Positions 1-13,700 of a stretch of DNA of 64,000 bases are shown here, one piece after another. Below the pieces are notes generated by a model. The model was not told the DNA's origin and did no database searches. It saw only the letters and a list, made by a program, of their open reading frames with translations. The translations under genes and the position numbers were made by a program. The stretch's first letter is position 1. Every line of letters starts with the position of its first letter. The stretch comes from Pseudomonas viridiflava (lineage in GTDB: Bacteria > Pseudomonadota > Gammaproteobacteria > Pseudomonadales > Pseudomonadaceae), in the NCBI RefSeq assembly GCF_900580865.1, contig NZ_UTBZ01000191.1, positions 1 to 64,000 on the forward strand, given 5' to 3'.

Positions 1-72
1 CCTTCGCGAGCAGGCTCGCTCCCACAGGGGGAACGCATTTCAAATGTGGGAGCGAGCCTGCTCGCGAAGAGG
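1..72. repeat. REP hairpin pair
   Basis: Two inverted copies of the Pseudomonas REP core (TGGGAGCGAGCCTGCTCGCG) face each other across a short spacer and would form a long hairpin. The same core recurs near 31.7, 36.5, 46.2 and 61.6 kb, always between genes. Confidence 0.9.
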
Positions 73-434
73 CCAGTCCGGGCAACAAAAAATCCAGATT
101 TTTTTCCAGGACTTCAGCATCACCCGACCCTCAAAAGAACCATCCTCGGGTTCTCCTTTCTGTCATCTGCAACCACCCGCCAACGCCTCCAGCCCGATTC
201 CGCCAAACCCCCGATCCAGACGCTGCGCGACACCCGACAAACACCCGAGAAAATCCCTTCAGAAACAGCTCACAGCTCCCGAGGTTTTTTCCTTTATCTG
301 TCACCGGAAGCTGCGAATTTCTCAGTGCGACTTAACCAAGGCCAGCGCTAGCGAGGGCCCCGGTGAGTCCTCCCAGTGTCATGCAAGTCACCCGAAAACC
401 TGTGTTCACAACCTAGTTGAAAAGGAGATTCTTC
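73..434. other. Non-coding leader region upstream of the DING-like gene
   Basis: No credible gene is present. Open frames here have no ribosome-binding site and overlap the REP hairpin or the following gene. The stretch should hold the promoter of the gene starting at 435. A partial Pho-box-like string (GTGTCATGCAAGTCAC, about 376-391) is visible but is too degenerate to call. Confidence 0.6.
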
Positions 435-1541
435 ATGTTCAAGCGCACTCTGATCGCCGCCTCACTGACCGTCGCCGCTCTGGCTTCCGCCCAGGCCATG
501 GCCGCCAACGTTACCGGTGGTGGCGCGACTCTGCCTGCCGCTCTGTACAAAGGTTCTGCCAACAGCATCCTGCCAGCCAACTTCAGCTACCTGGGCACCG
601 GTAGCGGCACTGGCAAAACTGCTTTCCTGACCAACAACTCGTCGCTGTTCGGTACCACCGGTTCGGTGCACTTCGCCGGTAGCGACTCGATCCTCAGCAC
701 CACCGAAATCAATACCTACAACAGTGCTTATGGCGCTTCGTACGGCCCACTGATCCAATTGCCTTCGGTGGCCACCTCGGTTGCCATTCCTTACAAAAAG
801 ACCGGTCAGACCGCTCTGAACCTGACCAGCACTCAGCTGTGTGATGCGTTCTCGGGTAGCAAAACCACGTGGGGCGCTCTGTTGGGCACAGCCGACACCA
901 CGCCGATCCGCGTTGTTTATCGCAACGTCTCCAGCGGTACTTCGGAAATCCTCACTCGCCACCTGAACTCGATCTGCCCGACCAAGTTCGCCACCAACTC
1001 CACTTTCACCAACGCTCGTCTGCCAGCCGGTTCGACTCTGCCTGGCAACTGGGTAGGCGTTGCCGGTACTGCGGACGTGGCCACTCAGGTCAACGCTGTT
1101 GACGGCTCCATCGGTTACGTGGGTCCGGACGGTGTGAACGCTGCAAGCAACGCAGTGGTTGCTCGCGTCAACGGCGTACAGCCAACCACCGCCAACGTTT
1201 CGCTGGCACTGGGTTCTGCTGCTCTGCCAGTCACGCCTGCCAACCCATCGGAGTGGGTGCCGGTTGTTCCTAACCCATCCAGCGGTTACCCGATCGTGGC
1301 TTACACCAACTTCATCTTCGGTCAGTGCTACAAGGATGCAGCCGTGGCCACAGATGTTCGCAACTTCCTGACCACTCACTACAGCAACCCAGGCAACAAC
1401 GCCGCTACCGTGGCTCACAGCTTCACCCCGGTTCCAACCAACTGGAAAGCGGCGGTAACTGCCAACTTCATCACCAACACCTCGGGCAACAACCTGGACA
1501 TCAACAACGCCAGCGTCTGCAACGCTGCCGGTCGTCCTTAA
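435..1541 (+). CDS. DING/PstS-like phosphate-binding protein, secreted
   Basis: This is a 368-residue periplasmic or secreted protein of the PstS/DING superfamily, which binds phosphate. The ATG at 435 is chosen because AAGGAG lies at 422-427; an in-frame TTG at 417 lies upstream of that site. Residues 1-23 form a signal peptide ending AMA, and the mature N-terminus NVTGGGATLP resembles the DING signature with its glycine-rich phosphate loop. Four cysteines are spread through the second half and could form disulfides. Members of the family in pseudomonads are phosphate-starvation proteins, some reported as low-molecular-weight alkaline phosphatases. A strong terminator follows, so the gene is probably monocistronic. 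Whether this one is an enzyme or only a binding protein cannot be told from sequence. Confidence 0.88.
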   Translation: MFKRTLIAASLTVAALASAQAMAANVTGGGATLPAALYKGSANSILPANFSYLGTGSGTGKTAFLTNNSSLFGTTGSVHFAGSDSILSTTEINTYNSAYGASYGPLIQLPSVATSVAIPYKKTGQTALNLTSTQLCDAFSGSKTTWGALLGTADTTPIRVVYRNVSSGTSEILTRHLNSICPTKFATNSTFTNARLPAGSTLPGNWVGVAGTADVATQVNAVDGSIGYVGPDGVNAASNAVVARVNGVQPTTANVSLALGSAALPVTPANPSEWVPVVPNPSSGYPIVAYTNFIFGQCYKDAAVATDVRNFLTTHYSNPGNNAATVAHSFTPVPTNWKAAVTANFITNTSGNNLDINNASVCNAAGRP

Positions 1542-1568
1542 CAAGCCTCGCTTCACGCGCAATGAAAT

Positions 1569-1601
1569 GGCAGCAGCCTTCGGGCTGCTGCCATTTTTTT
1601 T
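1569..1601 (+). terminator. Rho-independent terminator of the DING-like gene
   Basis: A GC-rich hairpin (GGCAGCAGCC, loop TTCG, GGCTGCTGCC) is followed at once by a run of T. It lies 28 bases after the stop codon. Confidence 0.92.
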
Positions 1602-1735
1602 GGCCGATTTACACCTCAATCATGAAGTTTGTGTGACATCCGTTCGGTCGTGGCCGCCGCCAACCGCCTAAGTCGTAACAGCAGGGGCAAGTCGACCTGC
1701 GGCCTCATGTGGCAAACAAAAAGGATCTCGTAGTG

Positions 1736-4700
1736 ATGCTCGCTCGCCCATCCCGTCGCAGTACCCGTGTCCAGCCTCAACCGCGTGCAGCCGTCGATCC
1801 GGCGCTGTGGTTGCTCAAGCCGTTGGCGCAGGCGATTGCCCTTTGCCTGGTGGCGGGCAGCGCCGAGGCGGCCACCGCCTTCAGTTCGGGATGGTTTGCC
1901 GCCAAGGGCGCGGCGCAGCAGGCGAGCGCTGCACGGCCCAGCACCGGCGGTTTGCCGGGGATGACGCCGCCGCTGGCGCAACAGCAGAAGGCCAACCAAC
2001 AGCTGCAGCGTTCGATTCAGACCTTGAACAACACCGTCGCTGCGATTGCCGCACAACAAGCGGCGCAAGCTGCCGGACGCGCGAGTGCATTGAACACGGT
2101 GCAATTTGTTCCGGACGGTCTGGGTGAGGGTGGTCTGAAGGTCGACAACAGCCTCTCCCAGGGCTGGCAGAACGCGAAAGGCCCGCAACAGACTCAGACC
2201 GACGGCAAGACCACGGTGAAGATCGAGCAGACCGCCGACAAAGCGATTCTCAACTGGGAAACCTTCAACGTCGGGCGTAACACCAGCGTTGAATTTGCCC
2301 AGCAAGCGAATTGGGCGGTGCTCAACCGGGTCAACGATCCGAGTGCACGGGCCAGTCAGATTCAGGGGCAGATCAAGGGCGACGGCACAGTGATGCTGAT
2401 CAACCGCAACGGCATCGTGTTCAGTGGTACCAGCCAGGTCAACGTGCGCAACCTGGTGGCGGCGGCCGCCAACATCACCGATATCCAGTTCCGCGACCGT
2501 GGCTTGTATTTCGACAGTACCGGCAGCCAGCCGACCTTCACCGACGCGGCTGGCAAGGTGCTGGTGGAGCGTGGTGCGTCCATCGCCACCCACAAACCGG
2601 CCACATCCACGGCGGCCGGCGGCTATGCGTTGCTGCTCGGCCACGAAGTTCAGAACGACGGCAACATCAACACCGCCAAGGGCCAGACGGTGCTCGGCGC
2701 AGGGGATCGGTTTTACATTCGCAAAGGTTCGGGTACCGAAGGCAACGCGCTCTCGACGACGTTCGGCAACGAAGTCACGCCGGGTTTCAATACCGCTGGC
2801 GCTACCGGCAAAGTCAGCAACAACGGGCTGATTCAGGCCGCGACTGGCGACATCACCCTGACCGGTCATGAAGTGGTGCAGAACGGCGTGGTGCTGGCCA
2901 GTACCTCCGTTGCCACGCGCGGCACGATTCACTTGCTCAACCCGACCACCGACACCCAGGGCAGCGTGACGCTGGGGCAGGGCAGTGCGACGGCCATCAT
3001 GCTCGACAGCAGTGACCTCACGGCGCTCGACAGCCAGTATCAGGCGGCACTGACGGGCGTCACCCCGACCAATCCGATTCGTAGCGATCAGTCGCGCATC
3101 GACATTCAGAGCGGTGGCAGCGTCGAGTTCCAGAATGGCTCGATCACACTCGCCACGGGCGGCCAGGTCGCGGTGGCGGCGCAGCGTCGCAGTCTGGTGC
3201 GGGACGGTGCATTGATCGACGTGTCCGGCGCCATCGGCGTGAAAGTCGCGATGGAATCAAACAGCATCAAGATCAACGTGCAGGGCAACGAACAACGCGA
3301 TGCACCGGTCAATCGCGAGCAAGGAGCGCTCAACAGCAATGACGTCTGGGTCGACGTGCGAGAACTGGTCTACGTGCCCGCAGGCACCAACGGTTACGCC
3401 ACGGATCGCTGGTACACCGCCGGTGGTTTGCTTGAGGTGGGTGGTTACCTTGGCACCCAGGGTCATCGCATCGGCGAATGGATGGCTCAGGGTGGCGTGG
3501 TGAGTTTTGCCGGCAACGATGTGGTGACCGAACAGGGCTCACTGATCAATCTGTCCGGCGGCACCCTCGATGTGCAGAGCGGTGAGATTCGCCAGTCCTG
3601 GCTGCGCGGTGCCGACGGGCATCTCTACGAATTGTCCAAGGCACCGGGGGATCTGCTCTACACCGGTCTGTACAAGGGCTTTGAAGACAGCAGCGAACGC
3701 TGGGGCCAGACAAGTTATTACTACAACCCATTGATTGCGCCGAGCAAACGACGGGAGGCCGGCTACACCGTGGGCCGCGATGCCGGGCAACTGGTGATTG
3801 GCACCCGTAACGCCGTGCTGGACGGGCAAATGCTGGGCGAGGTCTATCAGGGCGAGCGTCAAACCCAAACCCCGCGCGCCGGCCTCGATGGCTATGCGCA
3901 GAGCCAGACCGCGCTCGCGCGGCGCGGGCAACTGATCGTCGGGCGTTACGATGCTGCCTACGTGGCCGCTGCGGGTGGCTTGCTCTACGGGCTGAATCCG
4001 TTGCTCGATCAGGTGCAGATCGGCGGTGAACTTCCGGTGGGCGGCAATGACCTGGACCTCACCAGCGCTGTGTCCGATGCGCGTGAGGGCACGTTGTTCC
4101 TTGATGCTGCACGACTCAGCGACTGGCAGCTGGGCGCCCTGAAAGTGGCGGCCAAAGAGCGCATCGACGTGGAAGGCGCCGTGACGGTTGGCAACGGTGG
4201 CGATATCACCCTTTACGGGCCGCAGGTGCAGGTCAACGCTGACCTGACTGCACGCAGTGGCAGCCTGCACCTGGGCAACGTGCTCAATCAGCTCAATACC
4301 GATCGCCTGACGGACACCCGGATTGTCGCGCCAACCGGCAAGGCCACGGGTGTCAGCGTCGCTGAAAATGTGCAACTCGATAGCCGTGGGGTGTGGAGCA
4401 ACCTGCGCACCGATCCGGACGATGCCAGCAGTCTTGGGTATCTCAACGGTGGCGTGATCTCGATCCGCAGCAGCGGTGACATTGATATGGGCGCCGGCAG
4501 TCTGCTCGATGTGTCTTCCGGCGGGGGGCTACTGGCCAACGGCAAGGCCCGGGGCGGCAAGGGCGGTGACGTGAGCCTGGAGTCCAGCGCCTTGTCGGCG
4601 CCGGGCGACACGCATTTGAAATTTGCCGGGCAACTGCGAGGCTATGGCGTGACGGGAGGCGGCAGCTTGCTGATCCAGGCCGCCAACGTGCTGATCGGCC

Positions 4701-7700
4701 AGACCGACAAAGCGCTCGCCGACAACACCTTGCAATTGCAATCGGACCTGTTCGACAAGGGCTTCTCTGCCTATAACGTCATCGGCCTGAACCGACTGGA
4801 GGTGGCGAACAACACGCGCATTGACGTGTTGATGCCGGCCTATCGTTTTGCGGATGCGGCGACGGGTCAGGCCAGCGCTGGCAGTCCGCAGCAGGCGCTG
4901 GAGTTGTGGACGCCGACGCTCTATCAGGAAAACCCGACCAAGGCGCAACTGACCCAACGTGTCGGTGCCAGCCTGACCTTGCAGGCCGGTTCCAGCGAGG
5001 TGGCGTTGACCGATCCCGCGCGTAATACCCTGACCCTCGGCCAGGGTTCGCGCATCAGCGTCGACCCGGGCCAGCGCATCAACCTGCGCGGTGCCGGGCA
5101 AATCACCGTCGACGGTGAACTGAACGCCTGGGGCGGCACCATCGACATTCGTCAGCAGCAGTTCGGCGCGATCAACGTCGCTGAGTCCTCGCAGCGCGCA
5201 GACAACGAGGCGCACAACCGTTCGATCTGGATGGGTGAACACGCGGTACTCGACGTGGCTGGCCGTGCCGCCACGGCAGTGGATGCGCTGGGCCGGGTGT
5301 ATGGCTTGGTGGGCAAGGGTGGCAGCATCATCATTGGCGGTGAAACCGATTCGAAGAAAGCCACCGCCACGGCGGCCGATGCCTTTGTTATCGTGCGCAA
5401 CGGTGCTCGCCTGGATGCCTCCGGCGCTCAAGCCATGCTGGACATCGCGGGGCAGGGGCCAACCCTGGTCGCCACCGATGGCGGGCGCATTTCCTTGAGT
5501 TCCTACAACGGCCTGTTCATCGACGGCGACCTGCACGCGGCAGCCGGTGGCGTCGGCGCAGCGGGCGGTCGCCTGGACATCGCACTGGAGACTCCGCTTT
5601 ACAGCCGTGCCGCCGCCAGCAACGCCGTGCGGGTGCCACGGGAAATCATCATCGGCCAAGAGGCCGACAAAAACCGCTTGCCGAGCGATCTGCGAGCGGG
5701 CGAAGCCGACCCCTCGCTGCAATACGGGAGCGCCCGTCTGGGTGCCGGGCAGTTGATGGCTGGCGGCTTCGATACGTTGAGCGTGTTGAGCAATGGCTTG
5801 CTGTCGTTTGACGGTGACGTCGATCTGCACATGAACCAAAGCCTGAGCCTGTATGCCGGCGCCTTGTCGCTTGCCGAGTCTTCGAAAGACACGGCACGGG
5901 TGAATCTGTCGGCGCCTTATCTGCGCTTGTCGGGCACTGGCAAGTATTTCGAAGCCCCCGCCGATTTTCGTCCACGGGTGATGAACAACCCGACGAAGGC
6001 TGTGGCTGCCGCGCAGTTCACCGCCACCGCGGATCTTCTGGACCTGGGCAACAGTCTGTCGTTCGGCACGGCGGGGACGATTGCGCAGGCCAGCGGTCCG
6101 GCCTTGCAGGTCGGTCGCCGGGGCTTTGAGCAGGTCACGCTGGCAAGTCGTGGCGATCTGCGCTTCCTTGCCCCGACCGGCTACGTCACGAAAACCGAAC
6201 TGTGGACGGCTGCCGACTTAAACCTGCAGGCGGCGCAGATCTATCCCGCCAGCGATGTCACCGCCGAGGTGCGCGTGGGCTATCAAAGCGTGCAACCCGG
6301 TGCCGACCCGTTGCATACCTTGCGCATCACCGGCAGCGGCGCCGTCCCGGCGAACTTGCCTTACTCGGTGTTCGGCAACCTGACACTGGCTGCCGGCCGC
6401 ATCGAGCAGGGCGGTGTGATTCGCGCGCCACTGGGCATGATCACGCTCGGCGACGAAACCGTGGTCAACACCCATGAACTGCATCTGTTGCCGGGCAGTG
6501 TGACCTCGGCCAGCGCGGCCGGGCTGGTCATGCCATATGGCGGAACAACCGACGGCATCGACTATCGCTACGGCGGTAACCCGGTACTGCTCAGGGGCAT
6601 CACCGCTGACACCGCTGGCGTGACACTTACCTCGCGATATGTCGATGTGCAGAGCGGCGCCATGATCGATGTGTCCGGCGGTGGCGACCTGCGCGGTGCC
6701 GGGTTCGTGTCCGGACGCGGCGGTTCCACCGATGCCCGCTACAACCCGCTGGTGCGCAACGCCAACGATGGCAGCTTCAGCCTGCCAGGCCTGGCCAGCA
6801 ATCCGGTGTACGCCATTGTGCCGGGCAATCAGAGCACCTACGCACCGATGCTTGCCGAGGCGGGGGCGGTCGATCCGCGCATTGGCCAGCAGATCACTCT
6901 CGGCGCCGGCGTGCCGGGGCTGGCGGCGGGTACCTACACGTTGCTGCCGTCGACCTTTGCCTTGTTGCCCGGTGCGTTCCGGGTCGAAGTCAACGGCCAG
7001 GCCACTGCGGGCGTCAGCAACGCCGCGTTGCCAATGCGCAACGGCTCGTGGACGAGTTCGGGACAGATGTCGATTGCCCATACCGGGCTGCGTGACAGCC
7101 TTTCCAGCCAGGTTATCTTGACGTCTGCGGATGTTCTGCGGCGTTATTCGCAGTACAACGAAACCGGTTTGAGCCAATTCATCCAGAGCGACGCGGTGCG
7201 TCGTGGTGTGCCACGGGCGCTGGCGCCGATGGATGGCAAATCGCTGAATCTGAATCTGGCGCAGGGCGGCGAGCGGGACATTGCCCTGGACTTCAATGGC
7301 CAGGCGTTGTTCGCACCGGCTACGGGCGGGGTCGTCGGCACGGCAGCGGTGCGCGGCGCAATGGATATCGAGGTGCTCGGCGCCGGGCATTCACGCACCG
7401 CCGGTTTCAGCGGCGTGTCGTTATATGCCGACAGCCTCAACGGGCTCAACGCCGGACGCTTGACCCTCGGCGCGCGACCCACGGTGGATTACAGTGGCGC
7501 GGGCAATATCATTGCGTTCGTGGGAGATACCTCATCCATTACGCTGCGCGAGGGTGCGTTATTGGCGGCGCCTGAAGTGCTATTGCGCACCACCCGACAG
7601 GACGGCGGTATCACCCTCGAAGCCGGCTCGGGTATCAATACGTTGGGGCGTGGCAATGTACCTTACGATTCCGGCACGGGTTTTATCTATCAGCCGGGGG

Positions 7701-10700
7701 CAGCCGGTCTGCTGGTGGTGTCCAACGGCTGGACCAACGTCCTCGCCCCACAGGTCTCGGGCAGTACCTCCGGCGCCGGCGACATTCGCATCGGCAGTTG
7801 CCTGACGACAACGTGCAGTCAGCCGACGCAGCTCTATTCCAGTGGCAGCATCACCGCCGCGACCGACAAGCAGTTCGAGCTCGACGAGTCGGCACGCTTT
7901 GGCACCCGCCATCTGTCACTGGCCGTCGGCTCGGTCAATGCCGGTAGCGCCGAGGCCCTGAGCGCCGGCGGCAATCGCGTGCCGAGCGGCCTGACCCTGA
8001 ACCAGAATGTCTTGAATCGCCTGTTGCGCGGCGATACGCAGTTCGGCGCCCCGGCGCTGGAAACCTTGAGCCTGACCAGCCGTGACGCATTCAACTTCTA
8101 CGGCAATGTCAGCCTCGATACGCTGGATCCGCAAACCGGTGTCAGTCAATTACAGAACCTGATAATCACCACGCCGGCCATTTACGGCTTGGGTGAAAGC
8201 GCCGATGTGGCGTCCATTCGCACCGCCAAGCTGATCTGGAACGGTGCGACACAGGACCCCAGCGCCGTCATCAGCGGGGGCGCGGGCACCGGTAAGGGCA
8301 CGCTCGAGATTCAGGCGCAGCGTATCGAATTCGGCTACGGTGCCAATCCGCAGGCCAGCGGTCTGGAGCAGAACAATCGGCTGGCGCTGGGCTTTGCCAA
8401 CGTCAACCTCAGCGCCAGCGAACGCATCACGGCCAACCACAAGGGCAGCCTGGCGGTGTATCAGGAACAGGGTGCGTACGATCCGCTCAAGGGCTACGCC
8501 TACAGCGGCGGCAATCTCAACCTGCGCACGCCGCTGCTGACGGGCGAGGCCGCGTCGGTCAACCTGCTCAAGGCCGGCAACAACCTGACGCTCAGCGGCG
8601 CCGGCACGCCAGCGGCCGCCAACGCCTTGGGCGCGGAGCTGACTCTCGATGCCCGCAGCGTCGTACTGGACAGCCGCATCACCCTGGCCAGCGGCAAACT
8701 GCTGGTCAGATCCGAAGGCGACTTGACCCTCGCCAACGGCGCATCGCTGGACCTCGCCGGGCGCACCTTGGCGTTCAACGATGTGAACAAGTACAGCTGG
8801 GGTGGCGACGTGGCGCTGTACAGCAGCAACGGCAATATCCGTCAGGCCGCAGGCTCGCGGATTGATCTGTCGGCGCAGAACAATCAGGCCGGTAACCTCA
8901 GTGCCGTCGCGCTGGCCAGCGATGCGGGCATGGTTGATCTGCAAGGCCAGATCCTCGGGACCAGCAGCGGCCATTACGATGCCGGTGGCACGTGGGTGCC
9001 GTACAAATCCGCCGGCGTGGATATCCGTGCCCAGCACTTGAATGGTGATCCGAGCCAGCAATTCGCCGCGCTCAACCAGCGTTTGAACGCCGGACAAGTG
9101 TTCGGCAGCCGCAGCTTGCAACTCAAGCAGGGTGATCTGCTGATTGGCGACGGACTCAAGGCTGGCGAAGTGAACGTCTCGGTGGACAACGGCAGCCTGA
9201 CCGTCGCTGGCTTGATCGATGCCAGCGGCGAACGGGTCGGCAACATTCGCCTGTCGGCGCAAAACGGCCTGACCCTGGCCGGCAACGCCGTGCTTGACGC
9301 CCATGGTCGTGTGCTGCGGGTCGACAGCTACGGCAAGATCATCGACGCGCCGAACCGGGCGATGGTCGAACTCAATTCCGGTGAAGGTTTGTTGACCCTC
9401 GGCTCCGGTGCGCGGATCGATCTGCGCCATGGCACCGATGCCGTGCGCGGCATATTGCCCGGGCAGTCCGACGGGCTGTTGCGCGGCACGCTGGAGTTGA
9501 ACGCGCCGCGCCTTGGGGTCGATGACATCGCCATTGATGCCAGCGGTGCGCTGAGCATTCAGGGCGCGCGGTCGATTGGCCTTAACGCCACGCGGCGTTA
9601 TACCGATGCCCCCGACGGCGTCGACCCGGCGGCCAGCGGACGGCCGTATCAGGTGATCGATCAGGCCTACTTCGACCGCATCCATGCTGACAGCAGTGCG
9701 TTCATCGACGCGGCGCTAGCCAACCGCAACCTGCTGCAGAACAAATTGGCCGGGCTGAACAACGCCACGTATGCCGATGCCTTCCATCTGCGACCGGGCG
9801 TGGAAATCGCCAGCAAAACCGCCGACGGCGACCTGGTGGTACAGGGCGATGTGGATTTGTCCGGCTATCGCTATGCAAGCCTCAATCCGCATACGCAGAA
9901 AACCGCTGTGTACGGCTCGGGCGAGGCGGGCAGTCTGGTGATGCGTGCCGGCGGCAACCTCGATATTCATGGCAGCCTCAACGACGGCTTCGCGCCGCCG
10001 CCGGAGACCATGGACGATGCCGGCTGGAAGCTGCTGCCGGGTATCCAGCCGTTCGGTGGAGATCTGATCGTGCCGACAGCAGGCGTGACTCTGGAAGAGG
10101 GCACGCTGTTCCCGGCCGGTGTCACGTTGAACTACGACGTGCCGCTGCAAGCCGCGACGCTGCCCGCCGGAACCCTGCTGCCCACCGAGGCGACCCTGGC
10201 CGGACCGTATACCTTGGGCGCAGGAACAGTGCTGGCCGCTGCGGTACGCGATGCGACGGGCCAGTTGCTGTACGCAGCCGGTACGTTGCTGGTCGACAGC
10301 GTGACCTTGCCGGCGGGCAGTCGCCTTGGCGCGGGCATCCGCTTGAACAACGTGACGGCGATCGGCGCCGTTCGCTGGCCCAAAGGCGTGCCGTTGCCAG
10401 GCAACGTCGAGGCGGGCACCAATGCGATCAAGGGCATGCGCCTGAGCGGTTCGCTCGCTCTGCTGCGTGGCTCGCTGATACCGTCGATGACGGATGTCGT
10501 GTTGGCCGACGGCACCGCGTTCATTGAGTTGCGACCGATGAACGGCACGCAACAGGGGCGCAACTGGGCAGTCGCAAGCATGTTGCCGGCCGGCAGTGCG
10601 TCGTGGTCGATGCGCGTGGTGGCGGGTGCGGATCTGAGTGCGGCGGACAGCCGCGCGATCAAGCCGCTTTCCAGCGATGGCCACTTGCGTCTGGCCGACA

Positions 10701-13700
10701 CCCACTACGGCTTGAAGGTGACGGAAAAACCGCCGACGCTGGTCTGGGGCGACGGCAACCTGGGTGGTTTTACCCCCGGTGAGCCCGTGCCTGACGACCT
10801 GAAAGACTGGTGTGACTGGGCGCCGAACTCTTGCGTGCCGGCCCCGCGTTGGGCGTGGGCGCCGGACAACTGGCTGGGCATGCCTGCCGGCTCACCGATG
10901 AGCGACGATGACGTGGCGGCCTGGTGCAGTGCGTTCCCGGAATTGTGCGTCGAAAACAAACCGGGTATCACCGTCAAAACCCGCACGCAAATGTTCAGTG
11001 TGTTGCGCACCGGCACCGGCGATCTGGACGTGCTTGCGGCCGGCGATATGAGCATGGATTCACCGTTCGGCGTCTACACCGCCGGCACGCAGTCGCAGGA
11101 CGTCGACCCGCTGTACAACCAGCCTCGCGGACGCCTGTCGGACAACGGCTCGGTGCTGGGCAGTGGCGGCAGCGATTACGAAAAATGGGTCAGTGGCAGC
11201 GACAGTCTGTATCAGGCCTGGTATCCACAACTGGGTGGCAACCTGACGATCAATGCCGGCGGCTCGATTTCCGGCGATGTGCTGGGCCGTCGCGGGTACT
11301 CGCAAAACATGGATAGCCCGGAACAGGTGCCGAGTGTGGCCGTGGGCAATTGGCTCTGGCGTCAGGGCACCGGCAACAGCGATGTGCCGACGGCGTGGTG
11401 GATCAATTTCGGCAGCTATGCGACTCAGCCGTTGCCGGATCAAAGCGTCGACACTGGCCCCTTCCTGGTGGGGTTCACCGGTTTCGGGGCGTTGGGTGGC
11501 GGTAACATCAGCCTGCGCGCCGGTGCTGACGCCGGCATGCTCAAGGCCATGGGCGGCAGCGGCAACAGCAACCTTTATCCTCGTGGGCAGGGCTTGATCG
11601 TGGCAGTCGGCAGCACCGGACGTGTGGGCAACGACGGTACTCTGCAATTGACCGGCGGCGGCGACATGGACATCCGTGTGGGTGGCTCGGTCAACCCATC
11701 GCTGCAGGCCCGGGCGGGACAAAATGGTATCGGTGTTGCGCAACATGATCTGCAAGGTGCGTTGATCAACCTGCGCGGTGCCGCACAACTGACGGCTGGT
11801 GCGCTGGGCGGCATCAATCTTCAGTATGGCGCTGCCTCTCCCGTTCAGGACGTTCGTGAAGTCCGCCCGTACGATCCGTTTACGGCCACGCTGGGCAGCG
11901 CTTCCGGCGGCCTGGTATTGATCCCGGGCGACTCGGGCATGAGCCTGAACACCCGTGGCGATCTGGTGCTGGGTGGGGCGACGGACCCGGGGCGGGTGCG
12001 CTTGCAGAACTCTACGCCGTTCACCACCGATGACGGCGTCGTACACGACGGCGGCGGCTTGAGCGGCTTCTCGTTGTGGACCGATCACACGGCAATCAAC
12101 CTGTTTTCAGCGGGTGGCAATCTGACGCCGAGCACCCAACTGGGCGAAACCATCGGGCAAGGTCCCGTTACTGCGCGTAATACCTCGCCGACCGACGGGC
12201 GCTTTGTCTATCCGTCGATCTTGCGGGCATTGGCTGCGCAAGGCTCGATCTATGCCGGGCCGTCAGCGGTGTACAGCCAAGGCAGCGGCGTAGTGCCGGC
12301 AACGAGTTATTCATTGCTGCTGGCGCCGTCGGATGCAGGGCAACTGGAGTTGCTGGCGCAGGATTCGATCTATGCCGGCGGCTATGCGATCAACCAGTCG
12401 GGCGCCAGTCCACTGGCCATCGCCACACCGTTCGCTCCCGCATTCAATGGCTACGGCAGCAGTACGTCGGCGACGCCAATCATGACCAATCTGAACAGTG
12501 ACGGTGTCTCAGCGGACAAGAATGTGCGCTATCCGCTGTTTGCCTTTGGGCCCAACAGTTATTCGGGGCTGAGCGATGTACAGGCACCGGCACGGATCTA
12601 CGCCCTTACCGGTGATCTGGTGGGTGTGCGCAGTGGTGAAACGCTGACGTTCAATCTTTCCAGGCGCACCTGGTACGAAGCGGCCGGGCCGGTCTGGATG
12701 CTTGCCGGGCGCGACATTGTGGCGTCCGGCACTTTCCTCGGCCAGCCTGCTACCGCACCCAACGCGGAAATGGGCACGCCTCGTACCGAAGGCATTGCGT
12801 CGACAGGCAACCTGTTCGTGCATAACGATGCGCGGGATATCTCGCGGGTATCGGCAGGCCGCGACATTCTCTACAGCAGCTTCGACATCGCAGGGCCGGG
12901 TGTTCTGGACATCAACGCCGGGCGCAACATCCTCATGGAAGACCGCGCCAGTATTACCAGCATCGGGCCTGTGGTAGCGGGTGATAACCGCCCCGGCGCG
13001 AGTATCGTGATGCAGGCCGGTGTGGGCGCGCAGGGGCCGGGTTATGCCGCCTTCATCGCGCGTTATCTGAACCGCCAGAACGTCGCCAGGCCTGACCAGT
13101 CCCTGAGCGCGCAGCCGGGTAAAGTGGTCAAGACCTACCTCGATGAACTGCAGAGCTGGCTGACCCTCGGTTACGGCTTCAAAGGCAGTGATGAGCAGGC
13201 GCAAGCGTACTACGCCGCACTGCCGAGTACCGAACAGGCGATCTTCGCGCGGCAGGTCTACTTCGCCGAACTGCGCGCCGGTGGCCTGGAATACAGCGAC
13301 GTCGACGGCCCGCGTCAAGGCAGCTACTTGCGCGGTCGCAACGCCATCGCCGCGTTGTTCCTGAGCACCGACGTGGCCGGTAACCCGATCCGTTATGACG
13401 GCGACATCACGCTGTACGGCGGAGCAGGAGTCAAGACCCTGTTCGGCGGCGACATCCAGATGCTCACCCCGGGCGGCGGTCAGGTGTTCGGCATCGAAGG
13501 CGCGGCACCACCTTCGACGGCGGGGATCATTACTCAGGGTTCGGGCAATATTCAGCTGTATTCGCAGGGCAGCATTTTGCTCGGCCAGAGCCGGATCATG
13601 ACCACGTTTGGCGGCTCGATCCTCGGCTGGTCGGCCGAGGGCGACATCAACGCCGGTCGTGGCTCGAAAACCACTGTGGTCTACACCCCACCGAAACGGG

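Noticed and set aside
376-391. Possible Pho box before the DING-like gene
   Set aside because: Only one half resembles CTGTCAT; the second half does not fit well enough to claim PhoB control.
44-604. Open frames across the REP element and the start of the DING-like gene
   Set aside because: They contain the translated REP hairpin, lack ribosome-binding sites and conflict with the well-supported gene at 435.
462-1619. Long minus-strand open frame opposite the DING-like gene
   Set aside because: It mirrors third-position GC bias of the true gene, has no recognisable domain and runs through the terminator. The same applies to the other long antisense frames under the exoprotein, giant, mutasome and kinase genes.
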